Origin: Blepharisma stoltei
Lineage: Eukaryota > Ciliophora > Heterotrichea > Heterotrichida > Blepharismidae
DNA: 64,000 nucleotides
NCBI GenBank assembly: GCA_914767885.1
Contig: CAJZBQ010000009.1
Span: 1 to 64,000 of the forward strand
Direction of reading: 5' to 3'
The position numbers were made by a program, and so were the translations under genes. Every line of letters begins with the position of its first letter. Within the stretch, counting starts at the first letter, position 1. This document shows, in pieces, positions 11,377-22,293 of this stretch. The notes under the pieces are model-generated. The model was not told the origin of the DNA and made no database searches. It saw only the letters and a program-made list of their open reading frames with translations.

Positions 11377-11669
11377 TACTCCCCCCTCTGTGACCGAGCA
11401 AAACCATTAGAAAATCCCTATTTTTTGCCAAAAACCCACCCTCCGTGAGTGAACAAAATTTTTTATGGAAAAAAAAATTATTTATAAGTGATAATTAATA
11501 TAATGAAATTTCTAGCTAATTCTGTTTAATTTTGAACAAATTGCTTTTTAAACATAAATTGTATAAATTAAATTAATATTTGTTTTCCAATTTTTGCGAA
11601 TTAGGATTTTTTTAAATTTAAAAAAAATTAACCGTTCCATAGCGAGTTGTTCGGTCACAGAGGGGCGTA
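11377..11669. mobile_element. C-rich MITE family A
   Basis: Starts TACTCCCCCCTCTGTGACCGAGCAAAACC and ends GGTCACAGAGGGGCGTA, with the inner motif ACCCTCCGTGAGTGAACAAAA near 11440 and the usual body. The outermost motif (TCTGTGACCGA) has drifted from CTCCGTGAGTGA on both ends in the same way, consistent with arms kept complementary. Confidence 0.8.
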
Positions 11670-11905
11670 AAATAAGTTAAAATCTTAAATTAAAGATCAA
11701 GAAGAATTTATGCAATTAATATAATAGCATTAATGATATTGGATATTGTCTAGCAATTAAACCATATTAATCTATTCTAAAAAACAATTTCTAGATTATA
11801 AATCAAATTTCAATTAATTAAGTATCACTTTTACAATCTCAATCTTGCAAAAGTCAAATTGGAACAGCTATCTAATATAAAATAAATTAGCAAGGGAACT
11901 ATAAA

Positions 11906-13031
11906 ATGAAACTAAATCTGATACATGATAAAGAAGAAGACCAAAATGAAATTGAATCTAAATACCTATGAAACGTTCACTTATTTTCAGCATGGACAAC
12001 AATATGAAGGCTCAACCTATCTACGCTTTCAATTGATGGATCCTTTGGCTATCATTTTAAAAATTATTGAATGAGACCTATAATGACTCTTCCTAATAAT
12101 CAGTTTTTAGGGATGTACATTGATACATATCGCTATAAAAAGGTCTATTTTATATCAGACGAAAATTTTAGTACTCAAATAATAGATATTGCAGAAGCAG
12201 AGCCTTTGAACAATAGTTATGATTTCGTCTCGTGTTTTTATGACGATTCTATTTTTATCTTTGAAAATGAATTGAAAATCTCAACACAAGAGTGCATTGC
12301 TAATCATGCTAAAAGATATTTTATTACTCAAAAACGCTGGGTTATGCTAGCAAATTACCATTTTGGTAACGTTATTTCATGCTTAGGCTTTAACCAAAAG
12401 ATTGTCATGATATATAAACAAACTAATTGACTTATAGTATATGATATACTTTTGGATTCATATAATTCTTATTTGCCTATCAAAGACACTGGGAATAGTG
12501 AGGTAAAAGCAATATTTATAGCTTAGACTACATATAGATCACCCTAGGCTATAGAATATCCTTTTAACTGTTAGTTTGGCTCGGTAATAGCAGTTTTAAA
12601 GTGAGTAATATAAGATGAATTGCTAATAGTGGAAGTTAAATTGGCAACTGTTGCTGTTCGAATCATTCCGTCAGTTCTAATGACTTTCTATAGCCAAGGG
12701 AGATCTATAAAAAGGCATAGGCAATAAAACTGGAGGAAGACTTTACTTGATAAGCTATTCAAAAAGTTATAAAATTCATGTTACTGACGATATTTATTCA
12801 GAATGGACTTTTGTGTATAATTTTAAAGATAATTCTCACGATTGGTTCTTTGATGCTAGAGCATTTTATCAGGGGTCTATTTATTTACTTAGCAGACTCT
12901 ACTTTAATACATTCAAATTTAAGATGACAAATTTTGAATTTAAAAAATTTTTAGAAATAAAAGACTCTCATGTCGGTGAGGAAATTCAAAAATTTAGAAT
13001 TTTTAGTATACTTATTAACACTTCAGCTTAA
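11906..13031 (+). CDS. Subtelomeric family protein, copy 5 (one IES)
   Basis: Function unknown. Starts MKLNLIHDKEEDQNEIESKYLW, then 'MTLPNNQFLGMYI', 'YFISDENFS', 'SCFYDDSIFIFE', 'AKRYFITQKRW', 'GFNQKIVM', 'VYDILLDSY'. TGA codons fall on conserved Trp positions. An insert at 12513-12717 separates 'NSEVKA' from 'GNKTGGRLYLISYSK'. The repaired frame is 921 nt (306 aa), slightly longer than its relatives because of an extended C-terminus after 'GSIYLLSRLYFNTFKFKMTNFEF'. It lies 570 bp from copy 4 in the same orientation, as in a tandem array. Confidence 0.75.
12513..12717. mobile_element. Putative IES (205 bp) with inverted repeats in copy 5
   Basis: TA-bounded; the size (1 modulo 3) joins the two frames of copy 5. 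Near the ends lie inverted stretches: TATAGATCACCCTAGGCTATAGAA on the left and the reverse of TATAGATCTCCCTTGGCTATAGAA on the right. Other TA pairs (for example from 12496 to 12725) also keep the frame, so the exact ends are uncertain. Confidence 0.65.
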
Positions 13032-13520
13032 TTAGGAATTAATTTATAACATTTAAGAACTTATTTCTGAACTAAACAAATATGCTGGAGTTGATTAGAG
13101 AATTTATAAAATTAAAAAAATTAGCTTAGATATACTATAGCAGCCTTAAGAAAATAATTTAGTAATATACAATATATAGTATGGTAAGTATTCCTTCCTT
13201 TGAGAGCATTAGCCCTTAGAGATTTAGATTCGCAATTCTATGTTTTTATTAATACAGAAACCAAATGATATTTAAAGTTGACTAATGATTAAAGTTTAAT
13301 CCAAATTGAAAATTTGCAGTCTTAAATTCCTTAATAAATCAACGATTAAACTGGCCATAAGCGGACGGCCCACTAGCCTTTACCTCGTCTCGGTTCCAAA
13401 ATAGCCTCCTCCCTCGCCCCACGAATAAGATTTCATTAAAAATTAAGTGAATATATATTAGTGAGCTTATGAACATTTATTTATACACGAAATAAAGCTG
13501 AAAATAATTTAATAATATAT
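13032..13520. other. Intergenic with a short GC-rich relic
   Basis: AT-rich spacer between family copies 5 and 6. Only 13360-13430 stands out (GCGGACGGCCCACTAGCC and nearby), GC-rich like the SINE-like elements but too short to assign. No gene seen. Confidence 0.45.
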
Positions 13521-14359
13521 ATGGGTATAGAATTATGTCAAATACTCGATAAAGAATTCGACCAAAATGAAATTGAGTCAACGTACCTATGGGATTTCGA
13601 CTCTTACGCAGCTCAAACGCTAAGCCGAATAGACCTTTCAACGCTTGCAGTCGATTTTTCTCGGGCAAATCCTATTTTAATTAAATACTCGATGAGTCTT
13701 CCAAAAAACCAAATGCTTGGGATATATAATAAAGAAGACCTACAATACTTATTTATAGCTGATGAGAATTTTAATATCGAAATAATAGACTCTTGCAGTA
13801 CTTCTTCATATGTTCATTATTGCTTTACCTCATGCTTTTATGATGACGCAATATTTATTTTTGAAGGTGAAATTGATTTTTCTCAAGGAGGTATCATATC
13901 TCAACATGCAAAAAAATATCTAATATCACAAAATAAATGAGTCTATTTATCAGAGCCTCTATGCTACTCCCCATACTCATGCACTGGAATCAACCAAAAA
14001 ATCATTATTGCTGATAATGGCCCGTACTTATGAGTTTATGATATCTTTTTGGATTCTTATAGCTCAACTTTCATTAAATACTTTGACAAAAAGGCAGAGC
14101 AAATACTAGTCAAAGTCTCAGGAAAAATCTATTTGATAGTCTTTCATACATAAATGAAATTTACTGTAGTGAAGATCCTTTGTCTGAGTGAAGTCTTTTG
14201 TGAAATTTTGAAGACAATTTATTTAGAAGAGATGCTTATCATCAAGCATATTTTAATGGCTCAATTTATTTTCTTAGGGCGCAAGACTTATATAAATTTT
14301 CTCTTACGAAATTTAAATCAACAAATGTAAAAGCTAATTCCAAGAAAATAAAATTATAG
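13521..14359 (+). pseudogene. Subtelomeric family copy 6, one frameshift
   Basis: Well preserved: 'MGIELCQILDKEFDQNEIESTYLW', 'MSLPKNQMLGI', 'LFIADENFNIEII', 'SCFYDDAIFIFEGE', 'KKYLISQNKW', 'GINQKIII', 'VYDIFLDSY', 'KVSGKIYLI'. Near 14138 the frame moves: 'LIVFHT' then stop, whereas the neighbouring frame gives 'SYINEIYCSEDPLSEW' and goes on to 'GSIYFLRAQDLYKFSLTKFKS' and a TAG. A single indel, real or a sequence error, explains it. Fragments closely resembling this copy lie at 20632-20880 and 22150-22293. Confidence 0.7.
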
Positions 14360-14691
14360 CAATAATTAAATTACAGAGCATTTTTAATACATAAACTATT
14401 TATTATAAAAGAAATTGAAAGGCCTTTTTGTTTCAATCTGCTTTTTACGTTATAAAAACATTAGGCTAAAATGATGCTGTCCATTTAGGATTATAAGAAT
14501 ATTGGGTAAGTGCAACAACATTCTTAATTTATGGAAATATTAAATTAAATTACAAAGTGGTTAAAATTAGCCATAAATAATATGAATTAGGTTTCTCTTT
14601 ATTTCTGAACAATATATTAAGAAAAAAATTGCTTAGCTAGGATCTGAAGAATATTAGCTGAGTCAATATGGCATTGTTGAATCAAATAAAT

Positions 14692-15727
14692 ATGAAATTA
14701 AATCAAATCGTTGATAAGGAAGTTGACCAAAACGGAATTGAATCAGAATATCTGTGAGATCTTTCCAAAAGAGAATCTTGGCTAGATTTAAATAGAGTAA
14801 ACCTATCAACATTTGAGGTCGATTTTTCTTTCTCAGGCTGAGCTTATATAAAAAATCTGATGACACTTCCCAATAATCAATTTTTTGGGCTAAAGATTAG
14901 AAATTCTGATAACGATCACGACTATTTATTCATATCAGATAAAAAGGTTAATGTTAAAATAATAGAAAAGTTTCCCAAAAACCCATATGATTGAGATCTT
15001 ATTTCTTGTTTTTATGATGATTCAATTTTTATATTTGCTTGCTACGAACAAGAAGGGAAGTTCTATACTTGTGCTAAAAGATATATAATTTCCCAAAATA
15101 AGTGAATTTATTTCTCATCTCTTGATTTTGGAATTTTCAATTCATGTATCGGATTAAAACAAAAAATTATTATTATTCAAAATGGAAGCGAGTCTGGAGC
15201 GTGGGTGTATGATATTTTATTAGACAATTATTATTTCTATAAAAATATAAGAATAGGGAATTTGTATTTTTGCACATTCATTCAAGATTTAGGAAAAATT
15301 TATTTGATAGGGCGAGATGGAGAGTTTGATACGGAACTATATAATATTCATACATTTGATGATCCTTTATCTGAGTGAACATTTTTAGGTTATTATAACA
15401 ATATTCCTATCTGCAATTACTTTACACATTATAAAGGCTCGATTTATTTTGTTACTCTCAAAGCACAATTTATAATCTATTTATAAATCTTTCCAAAAAT
15501 TAAACATTAATAATATTATGTATTGACTTATATGGAGCCACTCAAACGTATAAACTTCACATGTGGGATTTTAGTTTGGAAAATGTTCCGACATGTCCGA
15601 AATTATTCCAATGCATAATATATTTTTTCATAAATAATTGCAAAGAGATAGAGACCAAATTTATGAATTTTCACTGAAAAACTTTGAAACTAGAAAAATT
15701 TTTAATAATAGTAAATTTAAAATATAA
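14692..15727 (+). CDS. Subtelomeric family protein, copy 7 (one IES)
   Basis: Starts MKLNQIVDKEVDQNGIESEYLW; continues 'MTLPNNQFFGLKI', 'YLFISDKKVNVKIIEK', 'SCFYDDSIFIF', 'AKRYIISQNKW', 'GLKQKIIII', 'VYDILLDNY', 'FDDPLSEW', 'HYKGSIYFV'. Without repair it ends 15486 with a non-family tail. Removing 15453-15648 appends 'RDQIYEFSLKNFETRK' and stops at 15727, for exactly 279 aa, the same length as uninterrupted copy 10. Copy 8, 1.4 kb downstream, is its near twin from a local duplication that includes the upstream flank (TAGGATCTGAAGAATATTAG). Function unknown. Confidence 0.75.
15453..15648. other. Putative IES (196 bp) in family copy 7
   Basis: TA-bounded at the shared family site before 'YEF'. 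Ends show loose inverted similarity (TACTCTCAAAGCACAATTTAT against TATCTCTTTGCAATTATTTAT). The twin gene, copy 8, has no insert here ('YFVRGQIYEF'), so presence/absence is directly visible between two recent duplicates. Confidence 0.75.
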
Positions 15728-15849
15728 ATTAATTATTATATACCTTGTCAATGACTATAAATCTCAAGATCTAGACGTTCTTAAGATTGAATTTTATTGA
15801 TAATGTCTTAATATCTCTTTACTTTTTAGCAAAAATAATACAAAATAGA

Positions 15850-15990
15850 ATTTATGATAATTATATGCACAAGATTTAACCATAAAATTATTATTGCTAT
15901 AGAACTATATTATATATGATATTTTATTGGACAAGTATTTACATATAAATTGTTTTTCAAGACAAATAGCCTCTCTACTTTGCAAGACAA
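15850..15990 (+). pseudogene. Fragment of subtelomeric family gene
   Basis: A short stretch matches only the central part of the family: 'FNHKIIIA' then 'YIYDILLDKY'. A similar fragment is at 17060-17095, just before the reverse transcriptase remnant. No full frame around either. Confidence 0.55.
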
Positions 15991-16088
15991 AAAGATTTTT
16001 AGCCTTAAATACTTAAGAAAACAAATTGCTCAGCTAGGATCTGAAGAATATTAGCTGAGTCAATATGACATTGTCGAATCAAATAAAT

Positions 16089-16898
16089 ATGAAATTAAAT
16101 CAAATAGTTGATAAAGAAGTTGACCAAAACGGAATTGAGTCAGAATATTTGTGAGATCTTTCCTCAAAAGATTTTTCTCGAGCTTTAAATAGAGTAAACC
16201 TATCAACATTTAAGGTCGATTTTTCTTTCACAAGCTCTACTTATCCTATGCGTATAAAAATTCTGATGACCCTTCCCAATAATCAGTTTCTTGGGCTAAA
16301 GATTAGAGGATTTGATAGCGATTACGACTATTTATTCATATCAGATGAAAAGTTTAATATTAAAATAATAGAAAAGCTTCCCAAAAACACACACTATTCG
16401 AATCTTACTTCTTGTTTTTATGATGATTCAATTTTTATATTTGTTGATTATAAACGGGAAGGGAAATTCTATTACTGTGCTAAAAGATATTTAATTTACC
16501 AAAATAAGTGAATTAATTTAGCATCTCTTGGTTTTGGATTTTTCAATTCATGCATCGGATTAAAACAAAAAATTATTATTAAAGATGGAGATGGTTTTGG
16601 AGTGTTGGTGTATGATATATTATTAGACAATTATTACTCATATAAAAATATAAAAATAGGTTGATTATGTAATTGCACATTCATTCAAGATTTAGGAAAA
16701 GTTTATTTGATAGGGCGAGTTCAAGATATTGAAGGATATAATATTTATACAATTGATGACTCTTTATCTGAGTGAACATTTTTAGGTTATTATCACAATA
16801 GTTTTATCTGCGATTACTTTACACATTATAAAGGTTCAATTTATTTTGTTAGAGGCCAAATTTATGAATTTTCACTAAAAAACGAGAAAAACGTTTAA
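16089..16898 (+). CDS. Subtelomeric family protein, copy 8, intact
   Basis: An uninterrupted 269-aa frame with TGA as Trp. Starts MKLNQIVDKEVDQNGIESEYLW and holds all family landmarks: 'MTLPNNQFLGLKI', 'YLFISDEKFNIKIIEK', 'SCFYDDSIFIFVDY', 'AKRYLIYQNKW', 'GLKQKIII', 'VYDILLDNYY', 'DDSLSEW', 'GSIYFVRGQIYEFSLKN'. The C-terminus is shortened by a small deletion compared with copy 7. No IES. Function unknown; soluble, without signal peptide or membrane helix. Confidence 0.8.
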
Positions 16899-17095
16899 TA
16901 ATAGTAAATTTAAAAGATAAGTTAACTATTATATACCTTGTCAAAAACTATAAATCTCAAGATCTAGCGTTCTTAAGATAGAATTTTTATTGCTAATGTC
17001 TTAATATCTCTTTACTTGCTAGCAAAAATAATACAAAATAGAATTATGATAATTATATAAACATGATTTAACCACAAAATTATTATTGCTATTGA

Positions 17096-18451
17096 ATCTT
17101 ATAAATCCTAATAAGTGTCCTGGACCTGATGGCATTTGTGATGTCCATTTTCCTGAAGATTTTAATCATATTATTATTAATATTTTTAAAGACTGGTGCA
17201 AAAAACAAAGTATTGGAATGCATAATTGTTCCTTTACATAAAAATGGAAATAAAAATTTGGCTGAAAACTACAGACCTATTGCACTAATAAACTATTTAG
17301 TTAAATTATATGAAACCTCAATATTCAAAAAATATCGAAATATTTTGAATGAAAATATTAAAAGTTATCAATTTGGATTTGTAGAAAGGAAGTCAGCTAA
17401 AATACAATATGAAATACTAAACTCATGGATTGATGAGAAATTTAATATTAGCAAAGTAGATAACGTTTTTCTCCTTTTTATAGATTTTAAGAAAGCTTAT
17501 GATTATGTTAATAGGAAAATTTTGATAGAAAAACTAGAAAACTATAAAATGCCAAACGAATTTATTAATGCTATCAAATTAATTTTTAAGGATCAAACTT
17601 TAAGAGTATTAAACTCAAAAATGCCTTGAATAAATATTAGCAGAGGAGTTAGACAAGGATCACCCTTGAGCCCAATTTTATTTAATTTATATATCAATGA
17701 TTTATTTGACTTTTTAGAATTGGATAAAAGATTGTTCATAAGAGCTTATGCTGATGATATTTTAATTGCTAGTGATGATTATCAATCTATTGCTAAAGCA
17801 TGTGAGGTAGTGGCAAATTGATGCAATACAAATTATATGGAAATTAATAAAGGAACAGATAAAACAGCTATTATGATTCTATCTAGAAAAAATGAAATTT
17901 GCTTTGATAGGTATGAAGAAAATGATTATGCAAGTTTGACAAAAAGCTATAAATATTTAGGCAATGTTATTAAAATAAGAAAAGACGGGAAATTTTTTAT
18001 TAATCGCTACTCTTTAGAACAATACAGGATAAGATTGCCCAAATTTAGATTTTGCTTGAATAATATAGCCAGAAGCATTGGACAAGATTCCTTTAATTAT
18101 AAATCTATTAAAATATTAATTGAAAGCTGCATCAGAGGAAATTTATATGGAATGGGAAATATTGCGGAAAGAAACGAAAAGAAGATGTTTTTAACTGGAG
18201 AAAAAGCAAAACTTGAGACATGTGTAAGGAAACTATTAAGGAAAGTGTTGCATGCTCCTCAATGATGTCCGATACCGATACTGCATCTTATTACCAAAAT
18301 ACCATCTTGCCAATTAATTCTTAGAGAAATCAAAGTTAATAGATTGAAGGAATTATGAAAGAATTATAATATTGAAGACTTTGATAAAACTGATAAAGAA
18401 CTTTTAAAAAATCAATTCTTAAATTGCTCAAGACCAATTATTGAAGTATAA
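17096..18451 (+). mobile_element. Non-LTR (LINE-type) reverse transcriptase, 5'-truncated and frameshifted
   Basis: Opens with 'NPNKCPGPDGI', the typical start of a LINE RT domain, in one frame; after an A-rich stretch near 17200 the protein continues in the next frame with 'IIVPLHKNGNK', 'ENYRPIALIN', 'QFGFVERKSA', 'LFIDFKKAYD', 'RGVRQGSPLSPILFNLYIND' and the catalytic 'YADDIL'. TGA at the 'MPWINISRG' position and further downstream is Trp. The ORF then runs through a C-terminal region to TAA at 18449. No endonuclease domain, so it is 5'-truncated. One frameshift makes it inactive unless it is an error. Such an RT is a plausible driver of the SINE-like elements here. Confidence 0.85.
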
Positions 18452-18454
18452 ACA

Positions 18455-18680
18455 TTCTGACAACAATCAATTTTTTGGGCAAAAGATTGAAGAATCTAAT
18501 AACAATTGCGACTATTTGTTCATATCAGATGAAAAGTTTAATATTAAAATAATAGAAAAGCTTCCCAAAAGCACACACTATTATAACCTTATTTCTTGTT
18601 TTTATGATGATTCAATTTTTATATTTGGCTGCTATATATGGAAAGGATTGCTCTATAATTGTGCTAAAATAAATTGCATT
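18455..18680 (+). pseudogene. Subtelomeric family copy 9, truncated by the LINE
   Basis: Directly after the LINE: 'NQFFGQKIEESNN', 'YLFISDEKFNIKIIEKLPKSTHY', 'ISCFYDDSIFIFGCY' and 'NCAK', all closest to copies 7 and 8, then the similarity stops. The N-terminus is lost at the LINE boundary. The open frame to 18824 is chance AT-rich sequence. Confidence 0.7.
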
Positions 18681-18920
18681 CAGTTCAAAAAAAAATTAGC
18701 TCTGCTAATTATTTATCTATCAAACAATTTATTCATAGTGGTTTTGGCTTTACTAGAGAACTTCTACGCAGAAACAATATACAAAATAGAATTCATGATA
18801 ATTATTATAAATTCGGTAAATTAAAGATTATTATCAAGTTTATAGAGGCTGGAATATATGATACCTAATAAGATTAGAGATGACATATAATTAAATAAAT
18901 TGTTATGAACCTTTATAAAG

Positions 18921-19760
18921 ATGAAATTAAGTTGCCATTATGATAAAGAGATCGACCAAAATGAAATTGAATCAAAATACGTATGAAAATTTCCCAATTG
19001 ATGATATTCAAAAGCCATAAAGCGAATTAACTTATCTAACCCTATGAACTATTCTTCTTGAACGTATGACTCATCTATTTCTATACAATACTTCAAATCC
19101 CTTCCCAATAATCAGGTTTTTGGACTAAACATAGAAGGATATAATCACCTTCAATATCTTTTTATATTAGATGAGCTTTTCAATTTGAAAAAATTAGAAA
19201 CTCCAATAAAGATTCCTTTGGCCTATCGCTATCATGCTGCATGCTTTTACGATGACTCTATTTTTATTTTTGATGCTCCAGGCTCAAACTGAGAAAGAGG
19301 AGTTTGTCGTGCTAGGCGGTATTTCATTAAAGAAAATAAATGAATTAACTTGTCAGCCTTACCTTTCGAATGTCCAAAATTATGCTCTGGAATCAAGCAA
19401 AAAATTATAATTATAGCAGATACACCTGGAATATGAATATATGATATAGTTTTGGATTCTTACAGTCAGCATTTTCCGAATGAAGAATGTTGAAATTTAT
19501 CATCTGAGCAAGTGCTTATCAAATTTAAAGGAAGGATGTATAAGATAAGCCGGTTAAATGCAAATCATGTTTATTATTGTGATGATCCTTTATCTGCATG
19601 AACTTATGTTTGCGCTTTTAAAGACAACCTATTCTGTAGAGTGCTTTTGACTCGAACATTCTATGAAGGGTCTATTTATTATTTTTGTCGAGGGACTTTA
19701 TATGAATTTTCACTTACAAAATTTGAACCAAAACCAGCCAATGCTATAATTATGCATTAA
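18921..19760 (+). CDS. Subtelomeric family protein, copy 10, intact and IES-free
   Basis: A complete 279-aa frame in the TGA=Trp code, the best uninterrupted reference for the family. Starts MKLSCHYDKEIDQNEIESKYVW; 'SLPNNQVFGLNI', 'YLFILDELFNLKKLETP', 'ACFYDDSIFIFDAPG', 'RRYFIKENKW', 'GIKQKIIIIADTPGIWIYDIV', 'LIKFKGRMYKI', 'VYYCDDPLSAW', 'YEGSIYYFCRGTLYEFSLTKFE', TAA at 19758. At least ten TGA codons are in frame, several at conserved Trp sites. Repeating 'IYDI..DSY / GKIYLI / GSIYYL' blocks could be propeller blades (inference only). Confidence 0.85.
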
Positions 19761-20096
19761 TTTATATAAACTTAAAATATAAATCTTTAATTGAATTATA
19801 ATGCTTTTCATTGTTGCTCTATATTGAAATAAAAGCAGCCATGTGATGCTTATTAGTAAAGCCATTTAAAATTAAATTAAATTAAATTAGCGCTAATATT
19901 TAAATATCTGAATCAAAATTGATGGATGGCTTCTACTTCTTCAATAATTTGTAAGCAATAAGTCTTGCCTTCTTCTGAAGAGGTTTATGAAAGTTTGATA
20001 CTATTTTAAGGCATTGAGGCCGAGATATTTGGTGCCTAATCAAATTATTTATGTTATATAATCAAATAAGTAATTATAAACCTTATAAATAGCAAA

Positions 20097-20335
20097 TTAA
20101 GTTACACATGCGATAAAGAACTCGACCAAAATGAAATTGAATCAAAATACATATGGAAATTCCCCAGATCCACGAACCAAAAATCATAAAGCGAATTTAC
20201 TTATCTAATTATGTCAACGATTCTTCATGGTTAATTAGCTCTTCTATTTTCCAAATAATCAGATTTTTAGAATAAATATCGATAAAGATAATAATCGCCA
20301 ATATCTACTCATATCAAGAGCTATCATTTATAAAT
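20097..20335 (+). pseudogene. Subtelomeric family copy 11, 5' fragment
   Basis: Very close to copy 10 at the start (AAATTAAGTTACAC...GATAAAGAACTCGACCAAAATGAAATTG), but the ATG is mutated, frames break after 'ESKYIWKFPRS', and similarity ends about 20335 where a dispersed 290-bp repeat begins. Confidence 0.7.
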
Positions 20336-20340
20336 TCATT

Positions 20341-20627
20341 TCTTAATAAAAAGGTCTCCGAAGGAGGGTTTACTTTTAAAAGAGGGCAGGTGGTTAAATC
20401 GTAAATAAGTCCTCAGGGATGCATTTGCTTGAAATTGTGCACAAGCCAATAAATAAATAGATGTTTGGCTGTTTATTATTTCGGATATTCCTTTTTTGAA
20501 GGTGAATAGAAAAGTCCCCGGCGATTTTTTACTATAATTAAGAGGGTGTTTCTCATGTTTCGCTTTTATTTTAGTGTGTTTATTAATTTTTATTTACTGA
20601 GACAGAGATATATTGATATTTAAAGCT
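20341..20627. repeat. Dispersed 290-bp repeat R1, copy 1
   Basis: TCTTAATAAAAAGGTCTCCG through GGGATGCATTTGCTTG to ACTGAGACAGAGATATATTG is repeated almost unchanged at 21133-21421 in the same orientation. No terminal inverted repeat and no protein frame. Confidence 0.85.
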
Positions 20628-20631
20628 GAGT

Positions 20632-20880
20632 GAAGTCTTTTGTGCAATTTTGGAGACAATTTATTTAGCGCTTATAAATTTATTACGAAATTTAAATCAA
20701 TAAATGTAAAAGCTAATTCAAAAAAATAAAATTGCAGCAGTAATTAAATTACAGAGCATTTTTAATATATATTGGGAGGTGCAACAACATTCTTATTTAT
20801 GGAAATATGAAATTAAATTACAAAGTGGATTAAAAATAGCCTTAAATAATATCAATTAAGTTTCTCTTTATTTTTTGACA
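20632..20880 (+). pseudogene. Tail fragment of a copy-6-like family gene
   Basis: Matches the 3' end and downstream flank of copy 6 (14193-14590) with deletions: GTGAAGTCTTTTGTG, GGAGACAATTTATTTAG, AAATGTAAAAGCTAATTC, then CAACAACATTCTTA. A fragment of the middle of the same gene type is at 22150-22293. Confidence 0.65.
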
Positions 20881-21132
20881 ATATATAGATATATGTTTGC
20901 ATCAATTTTTTGTATTCTCTTATAAAATAGCTCATCAATATAAATTTTGGGTTCATGATAAATGAAGCTGAATATTCAATAGCGTACAGAGTTTTTAGAG
21001 TTTTACCTTTACTTTATGAATAACTAAAAATTGAAATTTATTTCCACATCTATGCATCGTGAGGAGATTCTGTACAACTCTGAAGATAGATCTCGTGAAG
21101 CCTTCTTTATCGCCTAGCGCGATGTTTAATAA

Positions 21133-21421
21133 TTCTTAATAAAAAGGTCTCCGAAGGCGGGTTTACTTTTAAAAGAGGGCAGGTGGCTAAATCGTAAATA
21201 AGTCCTCAGGGATGCATTTGCTTGAAATTGTGCACAAGCCAATAAATAAATAGTGTTTAGTTGTTTATTATTTCGGATAGTTCCTTTTTTGAAGGTGAAT
21301 AGAAAAGTCCCCGGCGATTTTTTACTATAATTAAGAGGGTGTTTCTCATGTTTCGCATTTTATTTTAGTCTATTTCTAAATTTTTATTTACTGAGACAGA
21401 GATATATTGATACTTAAAGCT
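21133..21421. repeat. Dispersed 290-bp repeat R1, copy 2
   Basis: Second copy of the repeat at 20341-20627, about 95 percent alike by eye, same orientation, about 790 bp apart. The sequence from 21422 to 22149 beyond it shows no convincing gene; a 65-aa frame on the - strand at 21774-21971 has no recognisable features. Confidence 0.85.
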
Positions 21422-22149
21422 AAATTCCATTATAATTAGAAGCTATTATTCAAAATTAATGAATTTAATTGTTATTTTATTTAATTGTTTAAAAAGTAAA
21501 GTAATTATTTAACTGCTTAAAGATCTTGATGTTTTTCCATCCGTAATGGTCCATCTGTCTTCATTATCAGTTGCAGTGTGTAGAATAACTTCCTCGGAGA
21601 GTAGATCTGCTATTTATGGTTGAGGTAGCAAGAGTTGTAAATTCTGTATGTGACTCCTTTAATGCTTTCTGCATAAACAGGTGCACAAACACTTTTTCTT
21701 CATATAGCTGCGCTAAAAAGACTAAAATGCGTTGCAAAGGCTTTTAGGTTGCTGAAACTTCCTTCCTTAATTGCTAGGCACGGATTTTCCAAATTTTGAA
21801 AGTTTTTTCAATTGAAACCTTGAGGATATTATTGCATTTGTTTCCAATTATTTTAATATCATTTCTTGCAGCGCCATAAAGACCGATGTAGGCTGCTATA
21901 ATTGCATATATTTTCTCCCTTTTTTTTTGTAAAGGTCTTTCTTCAGTTGTCATTTGGGTTTCATGAGGCACCAGTCTTTTGAATAGTAGGCAATAGGGAC
22001 TATTTTGTTTCGATTTCTTTGCCTTTTCAGGAATAAATCAGCAGCTGCCACTCAATTTCAGTTTCCATATTTTTGTCGGGTTGATTTTCAATCCTTTTGA
22101 CAGGTTTGGGTAAAGTGTTCAGGCTTTATTTGTGTGGCATTCCAGTAGA

Positions 22150-22293
22150 CAATATAATAAAGAAGACCTGCAATACTTATTTATAGTGATGAGAATTTTA
22201 ATATCGCTCTCGCAGTACTTCTTCATGCGTTCATTATTGCTTTACCTCATGCTTTTATGATGACGCAATATTTATTTCTGAAAGTGAAATTGA
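22150..22293 (+). pseudogene. Central fragment of a copy-6-like family gene
   Basis: AATAAAGAAGACCTGCAATAC and the following 140 bp copy 13725-13870 of family copy 6 with small deletions. It is cut off at 22294 by the C-rich element. Confidence 0.7.

Noticed and set aside
21774-21971. 65-aa frame on the - strand as a reverse transcriptase remnant
   Set aside because: No RT motif can be found; neighbouring frames are full of stops.
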